Counted from the stretch's first letter, positions 9,993-19,305 are shown. The stretch: 38,298 bases of DNA from an uncultured Opitutia bacterium (GCA_903948415.1 CAJAYO010000417.1:1-38298); one strand, 5' to 3'. A program made the numbers and translations. Notes: generated from the sequence alone by a model not told the origin.

Positions 9993-10412
9993 ATGTATCT
10001 CGACACCTCGGTCGTCGTGAAACTCTACACGCACGAAGCCGATTCGGCGGCGTGCGAGAAGATTGTCGTCGGGCACAAAATTGTTTCCTCCGAGCTCCTG
10101 TATGCCGAACTCTGGTCGGCCCTGCTGGCGAAGGAGCGGTCCGGAGCGTTGGCCCCCGGGCAACGCCTCGTCGTGTGGACCCTCTTCGAGTCGCATCTGA
10201 TCGACGATTTCGTCGAACTGCTGCCCCTTGACGGCGTGATCGTGCGGGACGCGGCGGAAATCATGGCGAAAGTGCACCCGCAGGTGCCGCTGCGCACGCT
10301 GGATGCCCTGCACCTGGCCACCTTTGCGGGCGTCGAATCGGGGCCCATCTTCAGTCGCGACAAACGCATGGTCGATGCGGCGCGGCTTCTGGGATTTGCC
10401 GTGGTCGCCTGA
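9993..10412 (+). CDS. vapC: VapC-type PIN-domain ribonuclease toxin
   Basis: This 139-residue PIN-domain toxin is a Mg-dependent endoribonuclease that, in the family, cuts tRNA or rRNA when not bound by its antitoxin. The four acidic positions appear present: Asp4 in MYLDTSVVVKLY, Glu39 in SSELLYAEL, Asp104 in RTLDALHLA and Asp123 in FSRDKRM. It starts 1 bp after the antitoxin stop, so the two are translated as a pair. Its stop is 13 bp from the mutS stop on the opposite strand. The target RNA cannot be told from sequence. Confidence 0.93.
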   Translation: MYLDTSVVVKLYTHEADSAACEKIVVGHKIVSSELLYAELWSALLAKERSGALAPGQRLVVWTLFESHLIDDFVELLPLDGVIVRDAAEIMAKVHPQVPLRTLDALHLATFAGVESGPIFSRDKRMVDAARLLGFAVVA

Positions 10413-10425
10413 CCGCCGACGCGCG

Positions 10426-12993
10426 TCACAGCAGGCTCAACTGCGCATCGTCGGCGGGAGCGACGGAGATTTTCTTCCGGGGCTTCGCCTGGGGCGCCGC
10501 GGTGGGCAGCGTGACGTCGGTGTCGTCGCTCTCCAGTTTCGCGAGAATGGTTTTGGCGCGGTCGATGACGCTGAGCGGGAGGCCGGCGAGGCGGGCGACC
10601 TGGATGCCGTAGCTGCGGTCAGCGGCGCCGGGGACGACACGGCGGACGAAGACGATGTCGTCGTTCCACTCTTTCACGGCGACGGAGAAATTGCGGAGAC
10701 GCGGGAGGTGTTTCGCGAGCTGCGTCAGCTCTTGGTAGTGCGTGGCGAACAAGGTGCGGGCGCCGCGGTCGGGCGCGCGATGGAGATGTTCGACGACGGC
10801 CCACGCGATGGAAAGACCGTCGTAGGTCGAGGTACCGCGGCCGATTTCATCGAGGATGATGAGGGAGCGGTCGGTCGCGTTGTTGAGGATGTTGGCGGTC
10901 TCGTTCATTTCGACCATGAAGGTCGAGTTGCCGCGGGCGAGATCGTCGCTGGCGCCGACGCGGGAGAAAATGCGGTCGACTAGCCCGATGCGGCAGGACT
11001 TCGCGGGCACCCAGCAGCCGACCTGGGCGAGCAGCGTGATCAGCGCGATCTGCCGGATGTAGGTCGATTTGCCGGCCATGTTGGGGCCGGTGAGCAGGAC
11101 GACCTGCGCGTCGTCGCAGGCGAGCAGCGTGTCGTTGGGCACGAAGGCGGCGCTGGCACCGCGGGCGACGGTGGTGTCGGGGGCGCGGAGCATTTGTTCG
11201 ACGACGGGATGCCGCCCCTCGGTGATTTCGAGGATGTCGCCCTCGTCGAGGGTGGGACGGCAGTAGTCCCACTCGCGGGCAAGGAGGGCCCAGCCGGCGA
11301 GGACGTCGAGTTCGGCGAGGGCGTCGGCGGTGTGGGCGAGGGCGATGGAGTCGTCGAGGACGGCCGCGACGAGGTGGTTGAAGAGTTCGAGTTCGCGGGT
11401 GGCGGCGTTTTCCTCGGCGTGAAAAATCTCCTTTTCCTTTTGCTTGAGCGACTCGGTCACATAGCGCTCGCCGCCGACGGTGGTCTGGCGCCGGATGTAG
11501 TCGGCGGGAACCAGGTGGAGGTTGGCCTTGGTGATCTCGATGTAGTAGCCAAAATTATTGGTGAACCTGACCTTCAGGCTCCGGATGCCGGTGCGCTCCT
11601 GCTCTCCGCGCTCCAAGTCGGAAAGCCACGTCTTGTTCCCGCTGGTGAGGGCGCGGAGCTCGTCAAGTTTGGCGTCATAGCCGGCGCGGATGTAATTGCC
11701 GTCGGCGAGATCGTTGGGGAGTTCGGCGGCGAGGGAGCTGATCAGGAGCTGCCGCAGCGCGGGCAGTTCCTGAAGGTGAGCGCTGAGCGCCGAAAGCTGG
11801 GCGTCCGCACCGAAGGCTACGAGCTCGGCGCGGAGGACGGGGATTTGCGCGAGGGTGTCGCGGATGCCGCCGAGTTCGCGCGGGTTGCGGAGACGATTTT
11901 GCAGACGGCCGAGAATCCGGGGAATATCGCGGACGCTGGCGAGGAGTTCGCGGAGCGAAGCGAGGCGGGAAGGCTGGGCGAGCAGTTCGCCAACGAGGGA
12001 TTGGCGGCGGTTGATCTCCGCGAGATCGAGGGTCGGGGAGGCGAGCCAACGCTCGAGGAGCCGGGCGCCGGTGGAGGTGCCGGTGCGGTTGATGGCGCTG
12101 AGGAGCGAGCCGTCGCGCGCGCCGCGGCTGGAGGAGAAAATTTCGAGATTCCGGAGCGTGGCGGGGTCGAGGAGCAGGGTGCGGGCGCTGCGGTATTCCT
12201 GCAGGCCGCGGAGGTTTTCGGGCTTCGCGCAGAGATTTTCCGTGGCGTAGTAGACGAGGGCGCCGGCGGGACCGAGGGCCGGATGGGAGTGGGCGAGGCC
12301 GAAGCCCTGCAAGTTGAGCACGCCCAGCGTGTCCATGACCGTTTTCGCCCCGGTCGCGGTGTCGAAGTGATAGCCGGGCAGCTCGGTGACGAGGCGTGTG
12401 GAGGCGAAGGCGTGGAGGGCGTGGATCTCGGTCTGGTCGTGCGGCGCCGCCTGCCAGCGTTCGCGCTCGTTTTCGATGACGAGCAGTTCGGCGGGGTCGA
12501 GGGCGGTGAGGACGGGCAGGAGGTTTGCGATGTGGGTGTCCGTCGCGACGCGGAACTCGCCGGTCGAGAGATCGAGCCACGCGGCCTGCAGGCCGTGTTT
12601 GTCGAGGGCGAGGGCGCAGAGGTAGTGGTTGCGCGCGGCGTCGAGTTGGTTGGCGGCGAGGGTGGTGCCGGGCGAGAGGATGCGCGTGAGTTGGCGGCGG
12701 ACGAGTTTGCCGGCCTTGGCGGGCTCGGCCTGGTCGCAGATGGCGACTTTTTTCCCGGCCGCGAGGAGTTTGGTGACGTAGTTGTCGAGGGCCTGGGACG
12801 GGAGGCCGGCCATGGGGTGGTCCTGGCGTTTGGTGAGTGTCAGGCCGAGCAGGCGGGAGGCGACGACGGCGTCGTCGAAAAACATTTCGAAGAAATCGCC
12901 GAGGCGGAACAGCAGGAGAGTGTCCTTCGGCAGCCCGCGCCTCACCTCAAAATACTGCTGCATCATCGGGGTGAGTTTGGCGGCGTCGGACAT
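10426..12993 (-). CDS. mutS: DNA mismatch repair protein MutS
   Basis: MutS recognises mispaired or looped bases in newly replicated DNA and, using ATP, recruits MutL. The 855-residue protein is full length. The N-terminal mismatch-reading motif is GDFFEMF (usually GDFYELF), keeping the Phe-x-Glu pair. The Walker A loop GPNMAGKST lies at about residue 636-644, followed by the signature FMVEMNETANILNNAT and Walker B SLIILDEIGRGTSTYDG, then FATHYQEL. The C-terminus ends with a short tail. The gene is divergent from the hydrolase gene at 13091 and convergent with vapC. No mutL is in the window. Confidence 0.98.
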   Translation of the reverse strand: MSDAAKLTPMMQQYFEVRRGLPKDTLLLFRLGDFFEMFFDDAVVASRLLGLTLTKRQDHPMAGLPSQALDNYVTKLLAAGKKVAICDQAEPAKAGKLVRRQLTRILSPGTTLAANQLDAARNHYLCALALDKHGLQAAWLDLSTGEFRVATDTHIANLLPVLTALDPAELLVIENERERWQAAPHDQTEIHALHAFASTRLVTELPGYHFDTATGAKTVMDTLGVLNLQGFGLAHSHPALGPAGALVYYATENLCAKPENLRGLQEYRSARTLLLDPATLRNLEIFSSSRGARDGSLLSAINRTGTSTGARLLERWLASPTLDLAEINRRQSLVGELLAQPSRLASLRELLASVRDIPRILGRLQNRLRNPRELGGIRDTLAQIPVLRAELVAFGADAQLSALSAHLQELPALRQLLISSLAAELPNDLADGNYIRAGYDAKLDELRALTSGNKTWLSDLERGEQERTGIRSLKVRFTNNFGYYIEITKANLHLVPADYIRRQTTVGGERYVTESLKQKEKEIFHAEENAATRELELFNHLVAAVLDDSIALAHTADALAELDVLAGWALLAREWDYCRPTLDEGDILEITEGRHPVVEQMLRAPDTTVARGASAAFVPNDTLLACDDAQVVLLTGPNMAGKSTYIRQIALITLLAQVGCWVPAKSCRIGLVDRIFSRVGASDDLARGNSTFMVEMNETANILNNATDRSLIILDEIGRGTSTYDGLSIAWAVVEHLHRAPDRGARTLFATHYQELTQLAKHLPRLRNFSVAVKEWNDDIVFVRRVVPGAADRSYGIQVARLAGLPLSVIDRAKTILAKLESDDTDVTLPTAAPQAKPRKKISVAPADDAQLSLL

Positions 12994-13023
12994 GGCGGGA
13001 CGGGGAGTGGAACCACGAAACCC

Positions 13024-13089
13024 GCGGAATACACGAAAAATTTTCCGCGCAGCCTTGCGCCGGAACGCGGGGTGGTTCGTGTAATCCGC
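13024..13089. repeat. Imperfect inverted repeat between mutS and the hydrolase gene
   Basis: GCGGAATACACGAA (13024-13037) and TTCGTGTAATCCGC (13076-13089) are reverse complements at 13 of 14 positions, separated by 38 nt. A further CACGAA unit lies just left at 13014. The repeat fills the 97-bp divergent gap and ends 2 bp before the GTG start of the hydrolase. It could be a dispersed intergenic repeat or a binding site shared by both promoters. Confidence 0.5.
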
Positions 13090-13090
13090 A

Positions 13091-13858
13091 GTGAAGCTTT
13101 TTCATCGCGATCTGGGTGGGGCGGGGCGACCGCCTTTGGTGGTGCTGCACGGCATGCTGGGTTCGTCGCGCAACTGGCAGTCGGCCGGCCGCGACCTCGC
13201 GGACACCTATCACGTGCTGGCGCCGGACCTGCGGAACCACGGCGGTTCGCCCCATGCGGACGGCATGAGCTACGCGGATTTGATGGGCGATGTGGTGGAG
13301 TGGCTGGACGACCAGGGGCTCGCGCAGGCGTCGTTGCTCGGGCACAGCATGGGGGGCAAGACGGCGATGTTGCTCGCGTGCCGTCATCCGGAGCGCGTGG
13401 CGCGGCTGATCGTGGCGGACATCGCGCCGAAGGATTACGTGTGGGTGGCGCACCGGGTGAATTTCGCCGCGATGAACGAACTCGATCTCGCCAGCCTGCA
13501 CTCGCGGGCGGAGGCGGAGTTGCGGCTGGAAGCTCGCGTGCCCAACTGGGCGCTGCGGAAATTTCTTGCGACGAATCTGGAGCGCACGGACGACGGGGCG
13601 TGGCGCTGGACGATCTCATTGCCGGCGATTACGGCCGCATTGTCGGCGTTGGAGAAAAATTCGTTGGCGGACGGGGACTGCTACGACGGGCCGGCGCTGT
13701 TCATCGCCGGCGGGAAATCGGACTACGTCGGCGAGGAAGATCAGGCGGCGATCCGGGCGCATTTCCCGGCGGCGCGGGTCGCGGTGATCGCGGAGAGCGG
13801 TCACAACCCCCACATGGAAACGCGCGAGAAATTTGTGGCGCTCGTGCGCGAGGCCTGA
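13091..13858 (+). CDS. Alpha/beta hydrolase, YbfF esterase-like
   Basis: This 255-residue cytoplasmic alpha/beta hydrolase most resembles acyl-CoA or ester hydrolases of the YbfF group. Visible are the oxyanion-hole motif VVLHGMLGSSRNW, the region APDLRNHGGSPH, the nucleophile elbow GHSMGG with Ser86, and the catalytic His238 in SGHNPHME. There is no signal peptide. The start is a GTG directly after the inverted repeat. The natural substrate is unknown, and assignment to a particular reaction would be a guess. Confidence 0.85.
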   Translation: MKLFHRDLGGAGRPPLVVLHGMLGSSRNWQSAGRDLADTYHVLAPDLRNHGGSPHADGMSYADLMGDVVEWLDDQGLAQASLLGHSMGGKTAMLLACRHPERVARLIVADIAPKDYVWVAHRVNFAAMNELDLASLHSRAEAELRLEARVPNWALRKFLATNLERTDDGAWRWTISLPAITAALSALEKNSLADGDCYDGPALFIAGGKSDYVGEEDQAAIRAHFPAARVAVIAESGHNPHMETREKFVALVREA

Positions 13859-13911
13859 ACACTCCCACCCGCTTCGCGTCGGTTTCACTGTCACCCACAC
13901 CCGATTTTCCC

Positions 13912-15711
13912 ATGCCCCACATTACTTCGAGCAAGACCCAGCCTGTCTATGACGTGATTGTCGTCGGTTCCGGGGCCGGCGGCGGCCAGACGGCCTACAC
14001 GCTCACAATGGAAGGCGCCAAGGTGCTGATGCTGGAAGCCGGGCGGAATTACGATCCGGTGAAGGAAACGCCGATGTTTCAGACGACGGCGCAGGCGCCG
14101 TTGCGCGGGGCGAGCACGCCGGACAAGCCCTTCGGCTTTCATGATGCGACCGTCGACGGCGGCTGGCAGGTGCCGGGCGAACCGTACACGAGCGCGTCGA
14201 GCGATCCGGCGCGGCAGTTTTGGTGGTGGCGCGCCCGCATGCTGGGCGGGCGCACGAACCATTGGGGCCGGATATCGCTGCGCAACGGTCCGTATGATTT
14301 CAAACCGAAGAGCCGTGACGGCCTCGGGTTCGACTGGCCGATTTCCTACGAGGACGTGGCGCCGTATTACGACAAGGCCGAGATGCTCGTGGGGGTTTAC
14401 GGTTCGAACGAAGGGCTGGAAAACACGCCGGATTCGCCGGCGGGTTGCCTCCTGCCTCCGCCGAAAATGCGCGCGGGCGAGTTGCTCGCGCAGCATCGGG
14501 GCAAGAAACTTGGCGTACCCGTGGTCCCGATTCACCGCGCCGTGCTGAGCGTGAAACAGGATGCGGAGAACATTCCGGCGAAGCTGCACCCCAAGAACCC
14601 CAAGGCGCAGCGTGTGCTCGCGCAGGCGATGCGGGAGCGGGCCGCGTGTTTCTGGGCGACCGATTGCGGGCGCGGGTGCTCCATCAAGGCCAACTACCAG
14701 TCGACGACCGTGCATCTCCCGCCGGCGCTGGCGACGGGCAATCTCGACATTGTGACCAACGCGATGGTGCGGCAGGTGCTCGTCGACGAAAACGGCAAGG
14801 CGACGGGCGTCGCGTATGTCGACCGGCTGACCGGCCAGGAATGCGTCGTCAAGGCGCGGGTCGTGGTGCTCGCGGCGAGTTCGGCCGAGTCGGTGCGGAT
14901 TCTGCTCAACTCCAAATCGCCGCGGTTCCCCAACGGGCTCGCCAACTCCAGCGGCAAGGTCGGGAAATATATTATGGATACGGTGGGGGCGCGGCTGAGC
15001 GGACAGATTCCCCTGCTCGAGAATCTCCCGGTGCACAACGAGGACGGTGCGGGCGGCAACCACGTTTACGTGCCGTGGTGGCTCTACAAGGAGCAGCACG
15101 CGGGCAAGCTCGGTTTCGCGCGCGGCTACCACATCGAGTTTGGCTCGGGCCGTCGCATGCCCGGCATGGGTTCGACGGGGCCGCTGGAGGCGCTGACCGG
15201 AGGGAATTACGGCAAGCAGTTCAAGGAGGACGCCCGCCGCTATTACGGGTCGTTCATGGGCTTTGCGGGCCGGGGCGAAATGATTCCCAACGAAGATTCG
15301 TTCTGCGAACTCGACCCGACGGTGAAAGACACGTGGGGCATTCCGGTGCTGCGCTTTCACTGGAAGTGGTCCGAGCACGAGACGCGGCAGGCGGCGCATA
15401 TGCAGCGGACCTTTGTCGAACTCATCGAAGCGATGGGCGGCAAGGCGGGAAAACCCGATGCCACCGGGGCCGCAGCGATCGAGCCGGGCGGGAAAATCAT
15501 CCACGAAGTCGGCGGCACCATCATGGGGGCCGACGCCAAGCAGTCCGTGACGAACCAGTGGGGGCAGACGTGGGACGTGAAAAATCTTTTCGTCAACGAC
15601 GGCGGCCCGTTTGTCAGCAACGCCGACAAGAATCCCACGCTCACGATCATGGCCCTCGCGTGGCGGGCGAGCGACTACATGCTTGAGGAAATGAGGAAAG
15701 GAAATCTTTGA
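13912..15711 (+). CDS. GMC-family FAD-dependent dehydrogenase (gluconate-2-dehydrogenase large-subunit type)
   Basis: This is a 599-residue GMC oxidoreductase that oxidises a sugar, sugar acid or alcohol using FAD. The FAD-binding start is VYDVIVVGSGAGGGQTAYTL (12-31), with LMLEAGRNY after it. RMLGGRTNHWGRISLR is the GMC signature around the flavin. Near the C-terminus IIHEVGGTIMG carries the probable catalytic His and SNADKNPTLTIMAL the partner Asn. A Cys cluster (ATDCGRGCSIKANYQ) is as in the gluconate or fructose dehydrogenase group. It has no signal peptide of its own. The next gene, 1 bp on, encodes a Tat-signal subunit that could carry it across the membrane, as known for gluconate 2-dehydrogenase. 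No cytochrome c subunit is adjacent. The substrate is not determined. Confidence 0.9.
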   Translation: MPHITSSKTQPVYDVIVVGSGAGGGQTAYTLTMEGAKVLMLEAGRNYDPVKETPMFQTTAQAPLRGASTPDKPFGFHDATVDGGWQVPGEPYTSASSDPARQFWWWRARMLGGRTNHWGRISLRNGPYDFKPKSRDGLGFDWPISYEDVAPYYDKAEMLVGVYGSNEGLENTPDSPAGCLLPPPKMRAGELLAQHRGKKLGVPVVPIHRAVLSVKQDAENIPAKLHPKNPKAQRVLAQAMRERAACFWATDCGRGCSIKANYQSTTVHLPPALATGNLDIVTNAMVRQVLVDENGKATGVAYVDRLTGQECVVKARVVVLAASSAESVRILLNSKSPRFPNGLANSSGKVGKYIMDTVGARLSGQIPLLENLPVHNEDGAGGNHVYVPWWLYKEQHAGKLGFARGYHIEFGSGRRMPGMGSTGPLEALTGGNYGKQFKEDARRYYGSFMGFAGRGEMIPNEDSFCELDPTVKDTWGIPVLRFHWKWSEHETRQAAHMQRTFVELIEAMGGKAGKPDATGAAAIEPGGKIIHEVGGTIMGADAKQSVTNQWGQTWDVKNLFVNDGGPFVSNADKNPTLTIMALAWRASDYMLEEMRKGNL

Positions 15712-15712
15712 G

Positions 15713-16375
15713 ATGACGACGAACCCTACCCCCGACACGCCCGTTCCCGCCCGCATGGACCGCCGCTCGGCGATCAAATGGATGCTCGGTGCCGCCGCGA
15801 CCGTGGCCATCATGGACCGCGACGGCGTGGCCGCCGAGGCAACGAAGCCCGCCGCGGTCGGCTACGGCACCGACCCGGATCTCGTGAAGATCTACCGACC
15901 GGGCGAGCTGTGGCCGCTGACCTTCACCGAGGCGCAGCGCCGCAGTGCCACGGCCCTGTGCGATGTGATCATCCCGGCAGACGAGAAGTCGCCCGCCGCC
16001 TCGAAGGTCGGCGTGCCGGACTTCATCGACGAATGGATCAGTGCGCCGTATCCGGGGCACGATACGGACAAGCGCACGGTGGTTGAAGGCCTCGCGTGGC
16101 TCGACGCGGAGGCGCAGAAGCGCTTTGGCAACGATTTCGCGGACCTCGTGCTGCGGCAGAAATCGGCGATCTGCGACGACATCTGTGCGATCGGCAAAGC
16201 GAAACCGGAGTTCCGGAAGGCGGCGCAGTTTTTCCGCAAGTTCCGCGATCTGACCGCGGGCGGTTTTTACTCCACGCCCGAGGGATCGAAGGACATCGGC
16301 TACGTCGGCAACGTGGCGCTCGCGAGCTTCGACGGCCCGCCGCCCGAGGTGTTGAAGCGGCTGGGGCTGGCGTAA
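15713..16375 (+). CDS. Gluconate 2-dehydrogenase subunit 3 family protein (Tat-exported)
   Basis: This 220-residue small subunit is of the type that accompanies GMC dehydrogenases. The N-terminus holds a twin-arginine signal, MDRRSAIKWMLGAAATVA with Arg17-Arg18, then an Ala-rich cleavage region. The body contains FTEAQRRSATALCDVIIPADEKSPAA and GVPDFIDEWI, typical of the subunit 3 family. Its probable job is to escort the folded GMC subunit through the Tat translocon and stabilise it in the periplasm, which is inferred from related enzymes. A good purine-rich ribosome site (AGGAAAGGA) lies about 10 bp before the ATG, inside the end of the GMC gene. Confidence 0.9.
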   Translation: MTTNPTPDTPVPARMDRRSAIKWMLGAAATVAIMDRDGVAAEATKPAAVGYGTDPDLVKIYRPGELWPLTFTEAQRRSATALCDVIIPADEKSPAASKVGVPDFIDEWISAPYPGHDTDKRTVVEGLAWLDAEAQKRFGNDFADLVLRQKSAICDDICAIGKAKPEFRKAAQFFRKFRDLTAGGFYSTPEGSKDIGYVGNVALASFDGPPPEVLKRLGLA

Positions 16376-16419
16376 AGCCGGCCGGTCTCAGTCTGAACCA
16401 TCGCCCGTCGGGCAGGCGG

Positions 16420-17376
16420 CTACCGCTTCGTCCACAGCCGCAGCGACGCGAGGAGGAAGTCTTCGAGTGCGGCGGACTCGTTCAGGTTCAGGCGGAGCAG
16501 GCCGACGTTGTGCTCCAGTTTCTCGATCGAACCGATGATGGCGCGGCGCGCGACCTCGTCGCCGGCGACGAGGCGGGGGAGGGCGTAGGCGCGCGTGGCC
16601 TGCTCGATCTCGGAAAAGAGGCGCGCCCGGAGCCCGTTGGCGATACCGGTCTCAATGGCGACCTGCTCGTCGGCGGCGAGGTCCGGCGGGAGTTTTTCCT
16701 TTTGCTGTTTCCAGACCTGATCGGTGGCGAAGTCGAGGACGGCGCCGAAGCGCGCGACGAGACCGTAGGCGGTGAAGACATGGTCGGCGACGGCGCGTTT
16801 GTCGGTGACGCCGCCCGAGAGCCGGCCGAGCCACGCACAGTAGTCTTCCAACCAGGGCGTCCAACCGTCGGCCGCGAGAGGAATGCCGATCGACGGGAAA
16901 CGAAACTGGAGCACGCGGCTGCGGATGGTCGGGAGCAGGGCGTAGGGACGCGTGGTGAGGAGGAGCAGCGTGGTGTTGGCGGGCGGTTCCTCGAGGGTTT
17001 TGAGGAAGACGTTGGCCGCGGCGGTGTTCATGCGGTCCACCTCGTGGATGATCGCGACCTTGCGCGGGGCGACGGCGGGCGTGACTTGGACCTTGGCGAT
17101 GAGTTCGCGCGTGGCGTCCGCGGAGATCTGGCGCATTTTTCCGGCGGGACGGAGCGCAAAGCAGTCGGGGTGCTGGTCGGGCGGGAAATGCGCGGAAGCG
17201 CCCTGGGCGTTGAGGAGGCGATCCGCGATGGCGAGGGCGATGGCGACGAGGATGTCGGGGTCGTCGCCGTGGAGCAGGAGGCTGTGCGACAGGCGCTGGC
17301 GCGCGATGGCCTGTTCGATGACGACGACGGCCGGGGTGCCGGCGAGGGCAGGGGGCCAGGGCGTGGCGGCGGTCAT
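16420..17376 (-). CDS. holB: DNA polymerase III delta-prime subunit-like protein
   Basis: This 318-residue AAA-type clamp-loader subunit should act in the complex that loads the sliding clamp. Visible are the N-terminal SHSLLLHGDDPDILVAIALA, where the usual P-loop is degenerate (delta-prime does not need ATP binding), RKVAIIHEVDRMNTAAANVFLKTLEEPP, which is the sensor and Walker B region, and TTRPYALLPTIRSRVLQF. The family SRC motif reads SRV here. It follows tmk by 43 bp on the same strand, the common tmk-holB pairing. It is convergent with the subunit 3 gene. Confidence 0.88.
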   Translation of the reverse strand: MTAATPWPPALAGTPAVVVIEQAIARQRLSHSLLLHGDDPDILVAIALAIADRLLNAQGASAHFPPDQHPDCFALRPAGKMRQISADATRELIAKVQVTPAVAPRKVAIIHEVDRMNTAAANVFLKTLEEPPANTTLLLLTTRPYALLPTIRSRVLQFRFPSIGIPLAADGWTPWLEDYCAWLGRLSGGVTDKRAVADHVFTAYGLVARFGAVLDFATDQVWKQQKEKLPPDLAADEQVAIETGIANGLRARLFSEIEQATRAYALPRLVAGDEVARRAIIGSIEKLEHNVGLLRLNLNESAALEDFLLASLRLWTKR

Positions 17377-17419
17377 CGGGGCGCGAACAAGAATCTGCCG
17401 GTGCGGTCGGGGACCCGGC

Positions 17420-18067
17420 CTACTTCAGGCGCGCCTGCACTTCGCTCCAAATTTTCTTTTCGATGGCCTCGGCCGTCTTGGTGCCGTCGACGACGATGAA
17501 GCGCTCCGGCATGCCCTTCGCGAGGACAAGGTAGCCCTCGCGGACCTTGGTGTAGAAATCGATGTTTTCGCGTTCCATGCGGTCAGGCAGATCGGAGGCG
17601 CGCTGTTTGAGGCGGGCGAGGCTGACCTCCGTGGGGACATCGATGACGATGGTGAGGTCGGGCATGACGTTGCCGACGGCGAACCGGTTGATCTGCGCGA
17701 CGGGATCGGCGGCAAGGTTGCGCGCGATGCCCTGGTAAACGGTCGACGAATCGAGGAAGCGGTCGCTGAGGACCACGGCTCCGCGCATGATGGCGGGCGC
17801 GATCACTTCGCGGACGAGCTGCGCGCGCGCCGCGGTGAAGAGGAGCAACTCGGTTTCGGCGCACATCTCGTCGCCCTTGGAATTATGGACGATGCTGTTG
17901 CGGATCTGTTCGCCGATCTCGGTGCCGCCGGGCTCACGGGTGGTGAGGACTTCGCGGTGCGTCTTTTGGAAATGGGCCGCGAGCCGGGCGATCTGGGTCG
18001 ATTTCCCGGATCCTTCCGAGCCCTCGAAGGAGATGAGTTTGCCGGAGGCTTTTTGTTTCAGAGGCAT
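17420..18067 (-). CDS. tmk: Thymidylate kinase
   Basis: The enzyme phosphorylates dTMP to dTDP in the cytoplasm for DNA synthesis. The 215 residues are the usual length. The P-loop is FEGSEGSGKST (14-24), followed by TREPGGTEIGEQIRN and SDRFLDSSTVYQGIAR, with the Asp102-Arg103 motif that binds dTMP. The LID segment near RLKQRASDLPDRMERE follows. It starts 18 bp after the pfkB-family gene and precedes holB, so the three probably form one operon. Confidence 0.97.
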   Translation of the reverse strand: MPLKQKASGKLISFEGSEGSGKSTQIARLAAHFQKTHREVLTTREPGGTEIGEQIRNSIVHNSKGDEMCAETELLLFTAARAQLVREVIAPAIMRGAVVLSDRFLDSSTVYQGIARNLAADPVAQINRFAVGNVMPDLTIVIDVPTEVSLARLKQRASDLPDRMERENIDFYTKVREGYLVLAKGMPERFIVVDGTKTAEAIEKKIWSEVQARLK

Positions 18068-18085
18068 GGGGGCAGCGTGGAACGA

Positions 18086-19192
18086 TCAGCGCCAGTTGGC
18101 GAGGAACGTTTCGAGGTCGGAAAGCGAGGGGCTCTGGGCCGTGCGGACATAATGCCCGCTGGTGCAAACGCCGAGGGCGAGGCACGCCTCGGGTGACAGG
18201 CCGAGGAGCTGGCCGGTGCTGAAACCGGCGTTGAAATGGTCGCCGGCACCGGTCGTGATGAGCGGCTTGGTCGTGTAGGGGCCGGGCACACACCACGTGC
18301 CGTCGGCGGTGGCGCAAGCGGCGCACTCGCGCGGATGGACGACGACGGTGGTGAGCGCGAGCTTGGCGCGGATGTCGACGGCCATCTGGCGGAGGCTCGC
18401 CTCGTCTTCGCCGACCGCCGCGAAGCCGAGGGCGGCGTAAACCTGCTGAGCTTCCTTGAGATTCAGGCCGAGGGTGACGCGACCGAAGCGGGCAAACTTG
18501 GCCATCGCGGCGAGCGCGGCGCGGAGATCTTCGACGGAGCGTTTTTCCGGGTCGCAGAGGTCGAAGAAGAAAAGGCAATCGTGCGCGGGAAGTTTGGGGA
18601 GGACGCGCTCGACGAGTTCGACGAGGATCGCGGTCATGTTCGGCACCATCGTCCAGTTGATGAGGGAGACGAGGTCGGCGGCGGCGAGTTCCGCGTGGAA
18701 GGTGCTTTCGCCCATGACGGCGCAGATGCGGTCGTAGGTGATTTCGTCGAGGCTCTTCATCTGGCCGAGCATCAGTTTGCCGTCGTTGAACTCGACGGCC
18801 GTGGTGTGCGCGGCGTCGCAAATGGAAAAGGTGCGGGCCTTGGTGGCCAGACCGGAGAACACCGGATGCACGGCGGGCTGGCCGAGGGCGCCGATGTAGG
18901 TCACGCGTGTGCCGGTGGCGAGGAGGGCGTTGGCCATGATCGGGCCGTTGCCGCCCAGTTTGTCCATGCGGGGGTAGAACTCGAGATTGGTGCTCTTGCC
19001 GGCGGCGCCCTGGATGCGCTGGGCAAACTCGGTGATCGTGTCGATCGGCGTGAAGTTCTCGCCCTGGCCGCGGCGAAGGCCGACGGGGGTGACGATGGTG
19101 TCCACAAAGCCGTCGAAGCCGACGAGGGCGGATTTGGCGCCGAGGCGGGCGCGGTTGGCTTGGAGTTCTTGGAGGGCGCGTTGACGAAACAT
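18086..19192 (-). CDS. PfkB-family carbohydrate kinase
   Basis: This is a 368-residue ribokinase/PfkB-fold kinase. The N-terminal strand SALVGFDGFVDTIV and the first signature region LGGNGPIMANALLATGTRVTYIGALG are present. The C-terminal signature reads PLITTGAGDHFNAGFSTG, with the anion hole and catalytic Asp in GAGD; the usual DTTGAGD has TTGAGD here. The protein is longer than ribokinase (about 310), with extra sequence in the middle. The sugar substrate cannot be told. The start is the ATG at 19192, because the open frame upstream lacks family sequence. It leads the probable pfkB-tmk-holB operon and is divergent from exbB. Confidence 0.88.
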   Translation of the reverse strand: MFRQRALQELQANRARLGAKSALVGFDGFVDTIVTPVGLRRGQGENFTPIDTITEFAQRIQGAAGKSTNLEFYPRMDKLGGNGPIMANALLATGTRVTYIGALGQPAVHPVFSGLATKARTFSICDAAHTTAVEFNDGKLMLGQMKSLDEITYDRICAVMGESTFHAELAAADLVSLINWTMVPNMTAILVELVERVLPKLPAHDCLFFFDLCDPEKRSVEDLRAALAAMAKFARFGRVTLGLNLKEAQQVYAALGFAAVGEDEASLRQMAVDIRAKLALTTVVVHPRECAACATADGTWCVPGPYTTKPLITTGAGDHFNAGFSTGQLLGLSPEACLALGVCTSGHYVRTAQSPSLSDLETFLANWR

Positions 19193-19305
19193 AGGTGAGG
19201 GAGTGGCGACAGCAGAAAATCGCGTGCGGACGGCGGCAAACAGAATCGAGCGGGTGATTTTCGCGCGGCACGCGCCGCCGGTGAACAAGTCCCGGGGAAT
19301 TTCCG

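Noticed and set aside
11194-13911. Long plus-strand open frame joined to the start of the GMC gene
   Set aside because: It runs through mutS in the opposite direction and gives Gly/Glu/Asp-rich peptide with no family. It is a G+C-rich shadow frame.
16403-16413. Short hairpin GCCC-GTC-GGGC between convergent genes
   Set aside because: The stem is only 4 bp with no T run, too weak to call a terminator.
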